DNA of 64,000 bases from CAVOKN01 sp963696505 (lineage in GTDB: Bacteria > Pseudomonadota > Gammaproteobacteria > Burkholderiales > Rhodocyclaceae): assembly GCA_963696505.1 (NCBI GenBank), contig CAVOKN010000021.1, positions 176,925 through 240,924 on the forward strand, given 5' to 3'. Of this stretch, positions 18,351-27,103 are shown in pieces. The notes beneath the pieces are model-generated. The model did not search any database. It worked only from the letters and a program-made list of their open reading frames with translations, and was not told the origin of the DNA. Position numbers and translations under genes: made by a program. How positions within the stretch are numbered: the first letter of the stretch is position 1; every line of letters starts with the position of its first letter.

Positions 18351-19121
18351 TCAAACCGCCTTTGCCGCTTCCTGCTCGCGTTCGAATTCCGCCAGCAGTT
18401 TCGACTCCTCCGCCGTCAGCGTGCGCTGCGCCAGCAGATCGGGGCGACGCAGCCGGGTTCGCCCCAACGACTGCTTGCGCCGCCAACGCTCGATCTGCGC
18501 ATGGTGCCCCGAAAGCAGCACCGCCGGCACCCTTACGCCCCGATACTCTTCGGGCCGCGTGTAGTGCGGGCAATCCAGCAGCCCTTCCACGAAGGACTCC
18601 TGCTGCGCCGACGCCGCGTCGTTCAGCGCGCCCGGCAACTGCCGCACGATGGCGTCGATCAACGCCAGCGCCGCGATCTCGCCCCCCGAAAGGACGAAGT
18701 CGCCGAGGGAAATTTCCTCATCCACCTGCGCATCGATCAGGCGCTGATCGATGCCCTCGTAACGCCCGCACAGCAGGATCAACTGCCGTTCCTGGGCCAG
18801 TTCCAGCACCCTGCGGTGGGTCAGCTGCCGGCCCTGGGGCGACATCAGGATCACCCGTCCAGCCGACTCTCCTTCGCCCTCCCTGGCCCCGCGGATCGCG
18901 GCAAGCGCCTGCTCCAACGGCTCGGCCAGCATCACCATGCCGGGGCCGCCGCCGTAGGGCCGGTCATCCACCGTGCGGTGGTTGTCGGTCGCATAGTCGC
19001 GCGGATTCCAGCAATCCAGCCGGTACAGCCCTTGCTCCAGCGCGCGCCGCGTGATGCCGGACTCGGATACCGCCGCAAACATCTCGGGAAACAGCGTGAC
19101 GACGTCGAATGCTATGCTCAT
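18351..19121 (-). CDS. trmD: tRNA (guanine37-N1)-methyltransferase
   Basis: TrmD methylates G37 next to the anticodon, preventing +1 frameshifting. The 256-residue protein has the start FDVVTLFPEMF, the motif DDRPYGGGPGMVM and the knot-region SAM site LLCGRYEGIDQR with SLGDFVLSGGE. The start at 19121 gives the usual N-terminus (MSIAFDVVTLFP). It lies between rimM and rplS in the conserved operon. Confidence 0.96.
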   Translation of the reverse strand: MSIAFDVVTLFPEMFAAVSESGITRRALEQGLYRLDCWNPRDYATDNHRTVDDRPYGGGPGMVMLAEPLEQALAAIRGAREGEGESAGRVILMSPQGRQLTHRRVLELAQERQLILLCGRYEGIDQRLIDAQVDEEISLGDFVLSGGEIAALALIDAIVRQLPGALNDAASAQQESFVEGLLDCPHYTRPEEYRGVRVPAVLLSGHHAQIERWRRKQSLGRTRLRRPDLLAQRTLTAEESKLLAEFEREQEAAKAV

Positions 19122-19152
19122 GCCACCCGCTCCGCCGCCCGCCACAGACTGA

Positions 19153-19659
19153 CTACCAGTCGCGCTGCCAGCTCACCCGGATCCGCCCGCCGGCGCGGTC
19201 CACGTCCCGCACCACCGTCTCGACGAAGGGCAGCAGCCGTTCCCTGCCATCCTGCGCGTCGCGCACCACGAGCACCTCGTGCGGCCCGGTACTGATCAGT
19301 TCCGCCACGCGGCCGAGAGGCTCGCCTTCTTCGTTCAACACCGCCAGGCCGACCAGGTCGACCCAGTAGAACTCATCGTCCGCCGTGGCCGGCAACTCTT
19401 CCCGCGGGGCCGCCACCAGCCGTCCCTTGAGCGCCAGCGCCGCAGCGCGGTCGTCGATACCGGCGAGCAAGGCAACCAGAGCCCCGCTGTGTTCGCGGCA
19501 GTCCCTCAGGTCGAACGCCACCCAGTCCGGCTGCGGCGATTCCGGGGCCAGCCACCAGCGCGGCATGGCGCACCACGCCAGTGGATCGTCGGCGAAGGGA
19601 TGGATGCGCACCCATCCGCGAACGCCGAACGGGGCGGTCACCCGCCCCAGCACCACCAT
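19153..19659 (-). CDS. rimM: Ribosome maturation factor RimM
   Basis: RimM assists assembly of the head of the 30S subunit by binding S19. The 168-residue protein has the N-terminal VVLGRVTAPFGVRGWVRI and the C-terminal PRC-barrel with YWVDLVGLAVLNEEGEPLG and PFVETVVRDVD. Its ATG shares one base with the rpsP stop codon (TGATG), indicating tight coupling. Confidence 0.95.
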   Translation of the reverse strand: MVVLGRVTAPFGVRGWVRIHPFADDPLAWCAMPRWWLAPESPQPDWVAFDLRDCREHSGALVALLAGIDDRAAALALKGRLVAAPREELPATADDEFYWVDLVGLAVLNEEGEPLGRVAELISTGPHEVLVVRDAQDGRERLLPFVETVVRDVDRAGGRIRVSWQRDW

Positions 19660-19934
19660 CAGGCTGCGGCGGCTACGGGCGCCGGGGCCAGGGCGGCCGA
19701 GAACTGGCGAACCAGACGAACCACCGTCGGCGACAACTGGGCGCCGTTGTCCTGCCAGTACTTGAGGCGCTCCAGATTGACGCGCAGGCCCTGCTCGTTC
19801 GCGGCGGCGACCGGGTTGTAGAAACCCACGCGCTCGACGAAACGGCCGTCGCGCCGGTTGCGCGAATCGGTGACCACCATGTTGTAGAACGGGCGCTTTT
19901 TGGCACCGCCGCGTGCGAGACGAATCACCACCAT
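19659..19934 (-). CDS. rpsP: 30S ribosomal protein S16
   Basis: This 91-residue S16 has the family start MVVIRLARGGAKKRPFYNMV and the middle motif RDGRFVERVGFYNPVA. It is the first gene of the rpsP-rimM-trmD-rplS operon. An upstream gap of about 90 bases to pyrF may hold the promoter. Confidence 0.97.
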   Translation of the reverse strand: MVVIRLARGGAKKRPFYNMVVTDSRNRRDGRFVERVGFYNPVAAANEQGLRVNLERLKYWQDNGAQLSPTVVRLVRQFSAALAPAPVAAAA

Positions 19935-20021
19935 GACAGGTTACCCATGATCGGAAAAAAGACGCCGATAATACGCAGGAACGCGCGCCAAGACAAGGAC
20001 TGGACGAGCGGGCGCTGCGGG

Positions 20022-20756
20022 TCAGGCGAAGGCGCGCGCGATCGTCTGCTGCACCGCCATTGCCGCCGCGCGCGGGTCGGGCGCCTGGCGGATCGGGCGA
20101 CCAATGACGATGTAGTCGGCACCGTTGGCGAAGGCCTGGGCCACATCGACGGTGCGCTTCTGGTCGTCGGCGGGTTTGTTCTCGACGGGGCGGATGCCCG
20201 GCGTGACCACCAGAATGCGGCTACCCAGTTCGCGCCGGATCAGGGGCGCCTCCAGGCCCGAGGAAACGACACCATCGCAGCCCGCCGCCAGCGCCCGGCG
20301 CGCCCGCGACAACACCAGCTTTTCGACGTCGCACTGGAAGCCCAGATCGTCCAGATCGCCGCGATCGAGGCTGGTGAGGACGGTGACCGCGAGGATGCGC
20401 AGATCGCCCTTGTCGCGGCCCGCCGCTTCCATGATGGCCTGGTTGCCGTGCACCGTGGCGAAGCTCGCGCCGCGGCCCGCCAGCGCGCGCACCGCCGCGC
20501 GCACGGTTTCCGGCACGTCGAAGAACTTGAGGTCGACGAACACCTTCTTGCCCTGCGCAACAAGCCAGTCGAGCAGTTCGAAATAGCCCCCGGCCATGAA
20601 CAGTTCGAGGCCAATTTTGTAGAAGAACACCGCATCGCCCAGGGTGCGCACCAGTTCCCGCGCCGGCTCGGGAGCGGGCACGTCGAGGGCGACGATCAGG
20701 CGCTCGGCCGGGGGAATTTGCGCGCGAATGGGACTTTCGTCGGATGCGGGGGTCAT
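20022..20756 (-). CDS. pyrF: Orotidine 5'-phosphate decarboxylase
   Basis: PyrF decarboxylates OMP to UMP in de novo pyrimidine synthesis. The 244-residue protein shows IVALDVPAPEPARELV, the catalytic VFVDLKFFDVPETV (the Lys and Asp cluster, here DLKFFD) and the phosphate-binding end LVVTPGIRP and GADYIVIGRPI. Length is normal for the family. It is a single gene on the minus strand, 87 bases upstream of rpsP. Confidence 0.95.
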   Translation of the reverse strand: MTPASDESPIRAQIPPAERLIVALDVPAPEPARELVRTLGDAVFFYKIGLELFMAGGYFELLDWLVAQGKKVFVDLKFFDVPETVRAAVRALAGRGASFATVHGNQAIMEAAGRDKGDLRILAVTVLTSLDRGDLDDLGFQCDVEKLVLSRARRALAAGCDGVVSSGLEAPLIRRELGSRILVVTPGIRPVENKPADDQKRTVDVAQAFANGADYIVIGRPIRQAPDPRAAAMAVQQTIARAFA

Positions 20757-20876
20757 GGAAAAGGCTCAGAATGGGGTGGATTCGCGAACACGGAAACGGA
20801 CATCCGGCACCGGGGTTCGAAGAAGTCAGCTCCTGGCGCACGGCGCCATGCCAAATTAGCCGACCGATTGTACACA

Positions 20877-22424
20877 ATGCTGACAGGCTCCCACCAGGCG
20901 ATCGCCAGTCCCGCCCCCTTGCCCGCCACCGCGGCACCGGATGCTCGCATCGCGGAAACCCTCGACTGGCTGGCCCACCCGGCCAACGTCAACCTCGACC
21001 GGGACCTGCGCCAGACCCACGCCCGGCTCACCACCTTCTCCCAACTGTCGCTCTCCATCAATCAGTTCCACCGCATACTGGAATTGTTCCAGTCGCGGGT
21101 GGATTCTCTCGCCGCCGCCATGAAGCGCCGCCTGCGGGAGCAGGAACAGCCGCTGACGCGCGACCTGCGCCAACTTGTGCAGAGCCTCGACGACCTTGAG
21201 GGCAGGATAAGCGAAGCGTATTCCCGCGTCCTGCAAGACATCGCGCATCGCCTGGTGCGCAATCGGCGCCGCGATCCCGGCGCGGTGGCGGCTCGCAGCC
21301 TCAAGGCGCTGCGCGAAAGACTGGAGCTGGCCGCCTATGTGGCGCGACCGGCACCTGTCGAACTGTGGTCGCGCGCCCATCGGCTCTATCGCATCGGCAT
21401 GGACGAAGGGGGTCGGAAGGAGGCATCGGCCGAGGCCGTCGCGGATCTCGGCCGGCTGTACCGGGAGATGCTGGCGTTCGCCGCCATCCAGCCGGAGCGG
21501 CTCTCGCCGAGCGAAGTGGGCGCGGCATCCGACTACCTCGCGCGCTTCGCACCGGCCGTGGTCATCTTGGACCGCCCGCCGGAAACCGCAGACTACCGGC
21601 TGTTCTGGGTAGACGTCGCCGGCGACTCCGCACCGATCGCCCTCGCCCGCCGGCACCCGGCGCCCGGACAGCAAGCGCTCTATTTCTCCTGCGCGCGACT
21701 CGGCACTCTGGCGGCGGAGCATTTGCGGGAACTCGAAGCCGGCACCGATCCGGAACAGCTTGCCTTGCCCGCCGCAGCAGCCCGGTCGCCTTTCCATGGC
21801 CTGCTGCACAAACTTCGCGAGTCCTGGGCAGAGCCGCCGACACGCCACCTCCTGCGCCGGCGTCAGAGCTACAGCGTATTCATGGTCAGCGGCCTCGATG
21901 CCCTGGTCCGGATGTTCGGCGACACTGCCGACCACCCGTCCGCCGACGCCGAGGCCTCGTCCCAATGGACGGTGATCAACGAGAGCCCGTCCGGCTATGC
22001 GCTGATGCACGTCGAGGGCGAACTCGACGGCATCCGCAGCGGCGAGGTGGTGGCGATTCGCGGCACGGCGGACAAGCCCTGGGACATCTGCATCGTGCGC
22101 CGCGTGCTCAGCGACCGCCCCGGCCGTCTCGAAGTGGGCCTGCAGATCGTCGCCACCAACTCTGGCGCGCGGGCCGTGAGCGTGGCGTTTCGCCATGCGC
22201 CGGCGCCGCAGCCCACGATCGCCGCGCTTTGGCTCCCGGCCGTCGCTGCAATGCGCCGGCACGAAGCCATCCTGGTGCCCGGCGGGACTGCGGCATCCCA
22301 GCGCTTCGTCATGGCCGCGAACGACGGCAGGATCCGCATCACGCAAGGCCGCGTGGTGCAGGCAAGTTTGCGCACCGAAAGCGTCGAACTGCTTGAGTTT
22401 CTCGACGATCCCTACCCGCTCTGA
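20877..22424 (+). CDS. Conserved hypothetical protein with a PilZ-like C-terminal region
   Basis: This protein of about 515 residues has a mainly helical N-terminal two thirds with coiled-coil stretches (around RVDSLAAAMKRRLREQEQPL) and long amphipathic helices. From about residue 350 a beta-rich region (SGYALMHVEGELDGIRSGEV to RRVLSDRPGRLEVGLQIV) resembles a PilZ domain, but the canonical RxxxR and D/NxSxxG c-di-GMP motifs are not clearly present. No signal peptide or membrane segment is seen, so it is cytoplasmic. It is transcribed divergently from pyrF. Related unnamed proteins occur in Betaproteobacteria; the function is unknown. Confidence 0.6.
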   Translation: MLTGSHQAIASPAPLPATAAPDARIAETLDWLAHPANVNLDRDLRQTHARLTTFSQLSLSINQFHRILELFQSRVDSLAAAMKRRLREQEQPLTRDLRQLVQSLDDLEGRISEAYSRVLQDIAHRLVRNRRRDPGAVAARSLKALRERLELAAYVARPAPVELWSRAHRLYRIGMDEGGRKEASAEAVADLGRLYREMLAFAAIQPERLSPSEVGAASDYLARFAPAVVILDRPPETADYRLFWVDVAGDSAPIALARRHPAPGQQALYFSCARLGTLAAEHLRELEAGTDPEQLALPAAAARSPFHGLLHKLRESWAEPPTRHLLRRRQSYSVFMVSGLDALVRMFGDTADHPSADAEASSQWTVINESPSGYALMHVEGELDGIRSGEVVAIRGTADKPWDICIVRRVLSDRPGRLEVGLQIVATNSGARAVSVAFRHAPAPQPTIAALWLPAVAAMRRHEAILVPGGTAASQRFVMAANDGRIRITQGRVVQASLRTESVELLEFLDDPYPL

Positions 22425-22467
22425 GCGCCCCAGGGCCGGGCTGCGCCCAGCCCGCCCCCCGAGGGGG

Positions 22468-23332
22468 TCAAGGAAACTTGGGGCGGTCCGGCGTTTCCTT
22501 GAGAACCGGCGGCTCCGGCTTGACGTCCGGCAGCGTCGCGGCGATCAGCGCACCGATCAGTATCACCACCCACGACAGGTAGAGCCACACCAGGAAGATC
22601 GGGATCACGGCGAAGGCGCCGTAGATCAGGCTGTAGGTGGGGAGCTTCACCACATAGACGCTGAACAGGCGCTGCATCAGCAGCAGGCCGATCCCCGCCA
22701 CGGCGCCGCCGACGGCGGCGTGGGCGAGACGCACCGGCCGGTTCGGCACGGCAAAGTAGATCAGCGTGAACACCCCGATCAGGATCAGATCGGGCATCAG
22801 CCGGAACAGCGCGGTGCGCACCCAGCGAGGCTCATCCACCCAGCCCAGCGAGGTGCTCACCACATAGGTCGTCGCCGCAAGGCTGGCCCCCAGCAACGCC
22901 GGCCCCAGCACCAGCACCAGCGCATGGCTGACGATGCTCGGCAGCGGCCGGCGCCGACTCGTCACGCGCCAGATCGCGTTGAATGCGTGGTTGAACAGAC
23001 AGTGTCATGAAGACGGCGGCCGCCACCAGCAGCAGGCTGCCGGCAACGGTCACCTGGGACGCCTTCTCGGAAAAACTCAACACGTAGTTGGCCACCACGG
23101 CACCGGCCTTCTCGGGCAGCAGATGCTTGAGCACGAACTGCTCGGTCGCCGCCCCCAATTGGTCGGCGATCGGCAGGCGCGACACCACCGCCACGGCCAC
23201 GGCGAGGAGCGGAACGAGCGACAGCAGCGTGGCGAAGGACAGGCTGGACGCCAGGTCGCTGCAGCGCTCCCGATGGAAGCGGCGCGCCACCTCGATCAGC
23301 AGGGCAGGAATCAGGCGCAGCAGGTCGGGCAT
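22468..23332 (-). pseudogene. yihY: YihY/UPF0761 family inner-membrane protein, one frameshift
   Basis: The family was once called ribonuclease BN but is a six-helix membrane protein of unknown transport or envelope function. The N-terminal frame (from ATG 23332, MPDLLRLIPALLIEVARRFH, then CSDLASSLSFATLLSLVPLL) runs to about 22995. The C-terminal frame continues (SRRRPLPSIVSHALVLVLGP onward to PPVLKETPDRPKFP). Removing one T from GTTC near 22995 gives the expected VNHAFNAIWRVTSRRR junction. The single indel in a T doublet and the otherwise good conservation suggest assembly error. The upstream neighbour wrbA is divergent. Confidence 0.75.
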
Positions 23333-23391
23333 TCGCAAGGAGTCTTGGGTCGGCTCGCTATAATCTGCCGATTCTAACGGCGGAGGCGGCA

Positions 23392-23982
23392 ATGGAGATC
23401 CTCGTTCTGTACTACAGCCTGCACGGCTCGGTGAAGAACCTGGCCTATGCCGTGGCACGGGGCGTCGAATCCGTGCCGGGAGTCGGCGCCCGCATCCGCA
23501 CCGTGCCCAAGGTCTCCACGCTTTGCGAGGCAACCGAGTCTGAAATCCCGCCTGCAGGAGCCCCCTACGCCGAACTACGAGATATGGAGGAATGCGCCGG
23601 GCTGGCGCTGGGCAGCCCGACACGCTTCGGCAACATGGCCGCGCCGATGAAGTACTTTCTCGACGGCAGCGGCGAGCTGTGGATGCGCTCTGCATTGGCC
23701 GGCAAACCCGCCGGCGTGTTCACTTCCTCCGCCAGCCTGCACGGCGGCCAGGAAACAACGCTGCTGTCGATGATGCTGCCGCTGCTACACCACGGCATGC
23801 TGATCGTCGGGTTGCCCTATACCGAGGCAGACCTGCACGGCACCCGCAGCGGCGGCACACCCTACGGCCCGACCCATGTCTCCGGCGTCCCGGTCGACGC
23901 CTCGCTGCAGGAGGAGGAAAAGCGGTTGGCCATGGCACTCGGCCGGCGATTGGCGCAGACCGCGCTCAAGCTCGCTACATGA
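23392..23982 (+). CDS. wrbA: NAD(P)H:quinone oxidoreductase, WrbA family
   Basis: WrbA is a tetrameric FMN enzyme that reduces quinones by two electrons, limiting oxidative stress. The 196-residue protein has the flavodoxin-type phosphate loop ILVLYYSLHGSVKNLAYAVA and the WrbA-specific GSPTRFGNMAAPMKYFLD and TSSASLHGGQETTLLS. A GGCGG-type ribosome binding site precedes the ATG. Its stop overlaps the start of the following DUF2069 gene (ATGA), an arrangement common in Betaproteobacteria. Confidence 0.9.
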   Translation: MEILVLYYSLHGSVKNLAYAVARGVESVPGVGARIRTVPKVSTLCEATESEIPPAGAPYAELRDMEECAGLALGSPTRFGNMAAPMKYFLDGSGELWMRSALAGKPAGVFTSSASLHGGQETTLLSMMLPLLHHGMLIVGLPYTEADLHGTRSGGTPYGPTHVSGVPVDASLQEEEKRLAMALGRRLAQTALKLAT

Positions 23983-24353
23983 CGCCCGCCGCATCCAACC
24001 GTCTGGCGCTTGCCAGCCTGCTGGCGCTGCTCGCGCTGGGACTCGCCTGGGAGCTGTGGCTCGCGCCGCTGCGCCCCGGCGGATCCTGGCTGGTGCTGAA
24101 GGTCTTGCCGCTGCTCGCGCCCCTGCCCGGACTGCTGCACGCCAGGCGCTACACCCACCAGTGGTGCTCGATGCTGGCGCTGGCCTATGTTACCGAAGGG
24201 CTGGTCCGAGCCACCTCCGACCCCGGCCCGTCGGCCCGCCTCGCGATGGTCGAGCTCGCCCTCGCCCTGAGCCTGTTCACCGCCTGCGTCCTCTACGCCC
24301 GAGCCACCCGCCCCAGCGTGGCGACCGGCAAGCACCCGGTCGCCAGCGACTGA
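23979..24353 (+). CDS. DUF2069 membrane protein
   Basis: This protein of 124 residues has four membrane helices and the DUF2069 features (LKVLPLLAPLPGLLHARRYT followed by WCSMLALAYVTEGLVRA). The family is conserved next to wrbA in many proteobacteria, suggesting linked function, but none is known. The start ATG overlaps the wrbA stop by four bases. A heptamer tandem repeat follows the stop. Confidence 0.8.
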   Translation: MTPAASNRLALASLLALLALGLAWELWLAPLRPGGSWLVLKVLPLLAPLPGLLHARRYTHQWCSMLALAYVTEGLVRATSDPGPSARLAMVELALALSLFTACVLYARATRPSVATGKHPVASD

Positions 24354-24360
24354 CTTCCCC

Positions 24361-24444
24361 TCGATCCTCGATCCTCGATCCTCGATCCTCGATCCTCGAT
24401 CCTCGATCCTGAATCCTGAATCCTGAATCCTGAATCCTGAATCC
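24361..24444. repeat. Heptanucleotide tandem repeat (7 + 5 copies)
   Basis: Seven perfect copies of TCGATCC are followed without a break by five perfect copies of TGAATCC. The array fills the gap between the convergent ends of the DUF2069 gene and leuA. The related sequence at 28436-28520 shows this heptamer family occurs more than once in the genome. It has variable-number tandem repeat character and lies outside any reading frame. Confidence 0.95.
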
Positions 24445-24450
24445 TGCCTC

Positions 24451-25995
24451 TCACACCGTCTCGCGCTGCGGATTCACGCGTTCCAGCGTCGAATGCAGCT
24501 TGTTCAGCGCGTTGAGGTAGGCCTTGGCGGAGGCCACCACGATGTCGGTGTCCGCGCCCTGGCCATTGACGATGCGCCCGCCCTTGGACAGGCGCACCGT
24601 CACCTCGCCCTGGGCGTCGGTACCGGTGGTGATGCTGTTGACCGAGTAGAGCAGCAGTTCCGCGCCGCTCTGCGCCAGCTTCTCGATCGCCTTGAACGAG
24701 GCATCGACCGGCCCGCTGCCGGTCGCTTCCGAGCGCGCTTCCCTGCCCCCGGTGGAGAGCGCGATCCAAGCGTGGGGCAGCTCACCCGTCTCCGAATGGA
24801 ACTTGGTGGCGACCAGCTTGTAGTGCTCGTGGTCGGGGGTGACCGCCTCGTCGGACATCAGCGCCTGGAGATCCTCGTCGAAGATCTCGTGCTTCTTGTC
24901 CGCCAGCTCCTTGAAGCGGGCAAAGGCGTTGTTCAACTGTTCCTCGGAATCGACGACGATGCCCAGCTCCTGAAGCCGCGCACGGAAGGCGTTGCGGCCA
25001 CTCAACTTGCCCAGCACCAGCTTGTTGGCATTCCAGCCCACGTCCTGGGCGCGCATGATCTCGTAGGTTTCGCGGTGCTTGAGCACGCCGTCCTGGTGAA
25101 TGCCGGATTCATGGGCGAAGGCGTTGGCGCCGACGATCGCCTTGTTCGGCTGCACCGGATAGCCGGTGATCTGCGACACCAGCTTCGACGCCGCAACGAT
25201 CTGGGTGGCGTCGATGCGGGTTTCCACCGGGAACAGGTCGGCACGGGTTCGCACCGCCATCACCACCTCCTCCAGCGAGGCATTGCCGGCCCGCTCGCCG
25301 AGGCCGTTGATGGTGCATTCGACCTGGCGCGCACCAGCCAGCACCGCCGCCAGCGAGTTTGCCACCGCCATCCCCAGGTCATTGTGGCAGTGGGTGGACC
25401 AGACCACCTTGTCGGAACCCGGCACACGCTCGATCAGGATGCGCATGCGCTCGCCCCACACCGAGGGGACGCTGTAGCCCACCGTGTCGGGCACGTTGAT
25501 GGTCTTGGCGCCGGCCTTGATCACCGCCTCGAAGATGCGGCAGAGGAAGTCGATCTCGGAGCGCACCGCGTCCTCGGCGGAGAACTCGACGTCATCGGTG
25601 TATTCCTGCGCGAGTTTGACGCCCTTGATCGCCGCCTCGACCACCTGGTCGGGGCTCATGCGCAGCTTCTTCTCCATGTGGATCGGGCTGGTGGCGATGA
25701 AGGTGTGGATGCGGCCGCGGGCCGCCGGCCGGATCGCCTCGCCGGCGCGTCGGATATCGTTCTCGTTGGCCCGCGCCAGCGAGCACACCGTCGAGTCCTT
25801 GATCGTTTCGGCGATGTTGTGGATGGCCTCGAAATCGCCGGGCGAAGCGGCGGCGAAGCCGGCCTCGATCACGTCCACCTTCATACGTTCCAGCTGGCGC
25901 GCGATGCGCAGCTTCTCCTCTTTGGTCATGGAGGCGCCGGGGCTCTGCTCGCCGTCGCGCAAGGTCGTGTCGAAGATCACCAAATGCTCTTTCAT
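24451..25995 (-). CDS. leuA: 2-isopropylmalate synthase
   Basis: LeuA condenses acetyl-CoA with 2-oxoisovalerate, the committed step of leucine synthesis. The 514-residue protein has the catalytic TIM barrel (VIFDTTLRDGEQSPGASMT; metal-binding STHCHNDLGMAVAN; CTINGLGERAGN) and the C-terminal LeuA dimer/regulatory domain that normally binds leucine. The start at 25995 is chosen because GGAG precedes it and the conserved MKEHLVIFDTTLRDG begins there. It is the last gene of the ilvBHC-psd-pssA-leuA block. Confidence 0.96.
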   Translation of the reverse strand: MKEHLVIFDTTLRDGEQSPGASMTKEEKLRIARQLERMKVDVIEAGFAAASPGDFEAIHNIAETIKDSTVCSLARANENDIRRAGEAIRPAARGRIHTFIATSPIHMEKKLRMSPDQVVEAAIKGVKLAQEYTDDVEFSAEDAVRSEIDFLCRIFEAVIKAGAKTINVPDTVGYSVPSVWGERMRILIERVPGSDKVVWSTHCHNDLGMAVANSLAAVLAGARQVECTINGLGERAGNASLEEVVMAVRTRADLFPVETRIDATQIVAASKLVSQITGYPVQPNKAIVGANAFAHESGIHQDGVLKHRETYEIMRAQDVGWNANKLVLGKLSGRNAFRARLQELGIVVDSEEQLNNAFARFKELADKKHEIFDEDLQALMSDEAVTPDHEHYKLVATKFHSETGELPHAWIALSTGGREARSEATGSGPVDASFKAIEKLAQSGAELLLYSVNSITTGTDAQGEVTVRLSKGGRIVNGQGADTDIVVASAKAYLNALNKLHSTLERVNPQRETV

Positions 25996-26088
25996 CGTCG
26001 TCTCCTGTCGGGGAACGGGAATATGCGAAACCGATCCGCCCCTGGCTCGGGGGCAGACGCTGGACAACCGGATTGTGAGAAGAGGTAT

Positions 26089-26199
26089 TTAGCGCGCGCG
26101 GCGCAGCAGCGGCTCGGCCTTGGAGCGCAGCGCGAAGCGCGGCAGCAGCAGGCCGGACAGGACGAGGAACGACGCAGCAAAGACGAGAAGCGTTTCCAT
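26089..26199 (-). CDS. Possible small membrane protein of 36 residues
   Basis: A short frame between pssA and leuA encodes one strongly hydrophobic helix (METLLVFAASFLVLSGLLLP) followed by a basic tail ending PLLRRAR. The composition is that of small single-pass membrane proteins, and a gap of 250 bases would otherwise be unexplained in a dense operon. The ribosome binding site is weak and I know no family for it, so this is tentative. Confidence 0.35.
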   Translation of the reverse strand: METLLVFAASFLVLSGLLLPRFALRSKAEPLLRRAR

Positions 26200-26252
26200 G
26201 ACCCGACTATAGCGGCATTGTTTTTGCCGTGCAAGGCCCCGAAATCCGAAAG

Positions 26253-27032
26253 TCAGCCCTGGGCGGGCGGCGGCGGGGCCGGGCGCTTGCGCCGCCGCAG
26301 CCAGTTCCACAGCGCCATCACGTAACCCGATACCGCATAGACCAGGAAAAGGACGAACAGCACGCCGGGCGGGTAGGACGAGATGAAGACGAAGGCCAGA
26401 ACCAGCGCGATGATGACGAAGAAGGGCACGCTGCGCCGCAGGTTGATGTCCTTGAAGCTGTAGAAGCGGAAGTTGCTCACCATCGTGATGCCGGCGAACA
26501 GCGTGACGCCGAAGGCAATCCAGCGCGCCTGCTCGCCGCTGATGTTGTTGTCTATCATGACCCACACCAGGCCCGCCACCAGGGCGGCCGCCGCCGGGCT
26601 GGGCAGGCCCTGGAAGTAGCGCTTGTCGATCACTTCCAGCGTGGTGTTGAAGCGCGCCAGGCGAAGCGCTGCGCCGGCACAGTAGACGAAGGCCGCGATC
26701 CAGCCCCAGCGTCCGAGGCTGCGCATCGCCCACTCGTAACTCACCAGCGCCGGCGCCACGCCGAAGGACACCATGTCCGCCAGCGAGTCGTACTCGGCGC
26801 CGAAGGCGCTCTGGGTGCGGGTCAGCCGCGCCACCCGGCCGTCCAGGCCGTCGAGCACCATGGCGACGAAGATCGCCACCGCCGAATGCTCGTAAAGCCC
26901 GTTCATCGCCTGGACAATGGCATAAAAACCTGCAAACAGGGCAGCCGTTGTGAACAGGTTGGGCAGGACGTAGATGCCGCGGCGGCGCAGCTCGGGATTG
27001 AACAGCGGCTTGCGGGATCGGATCTCCGGCAT
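26253..27032 (-). CDS. pssA: CDP-diacylglycerol-serine O-phosphatidyltransferase
   Basis: PssA makes phosphatidylserine from CDP-diacylglycerol and serine in the inner membrane. The protein of about 259 residues shows the CDP-alcohol phosphotransferase motif DGLDGRVARLTRTQSAFGAE with following D residues (YDSLADMVSFGVAPA), and eight membrane segments. The start at 27032 (MPEIRSRK) matches the usual N-terminus; ATG 27065 is also in frame. Psd, which decarboxylates its product, is encoded nearby on the same strand, so phosphatidylethanolamine synthesis is complete here. Confidence 0.92.
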   Translation of the reverse strand: MPEIRSRKPLFNPELRRRGIYVLPNLFTTAALFAGFYAIVQAMNGLYEHSAVAIFVAMVLDGLDGRVARLTRTQSAFGAEYDSLADMVSFGVAPALVSYEWAMRSLGRWGWIAAFVYCAGAALRLARFNTTLEVIDKRYFQGLPSPAAAALVAGLVWVMIDNNISGEQARWIAFGVTLFAGITMVSNFRFYSFKDINLRRSVPFFVIIALVLAFVFISSYPPGVLFVLFLVYAVSGYVMALWNWLRRRKRPAPPPPAQG

Positions 27033-27103
27033 GTCCGGGGGCTCGGTCAGGAATGGGCGCGCCATTGTAGCCGATGGGGGCCGGCCCCATCGGAGGCGGC
27101 GCT

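Noticed and set aside
24493..26325. Plus-strand frame of 610 codons opposite leuA
   Set aside because: Shadow frame of leuA with low-complexity composition.
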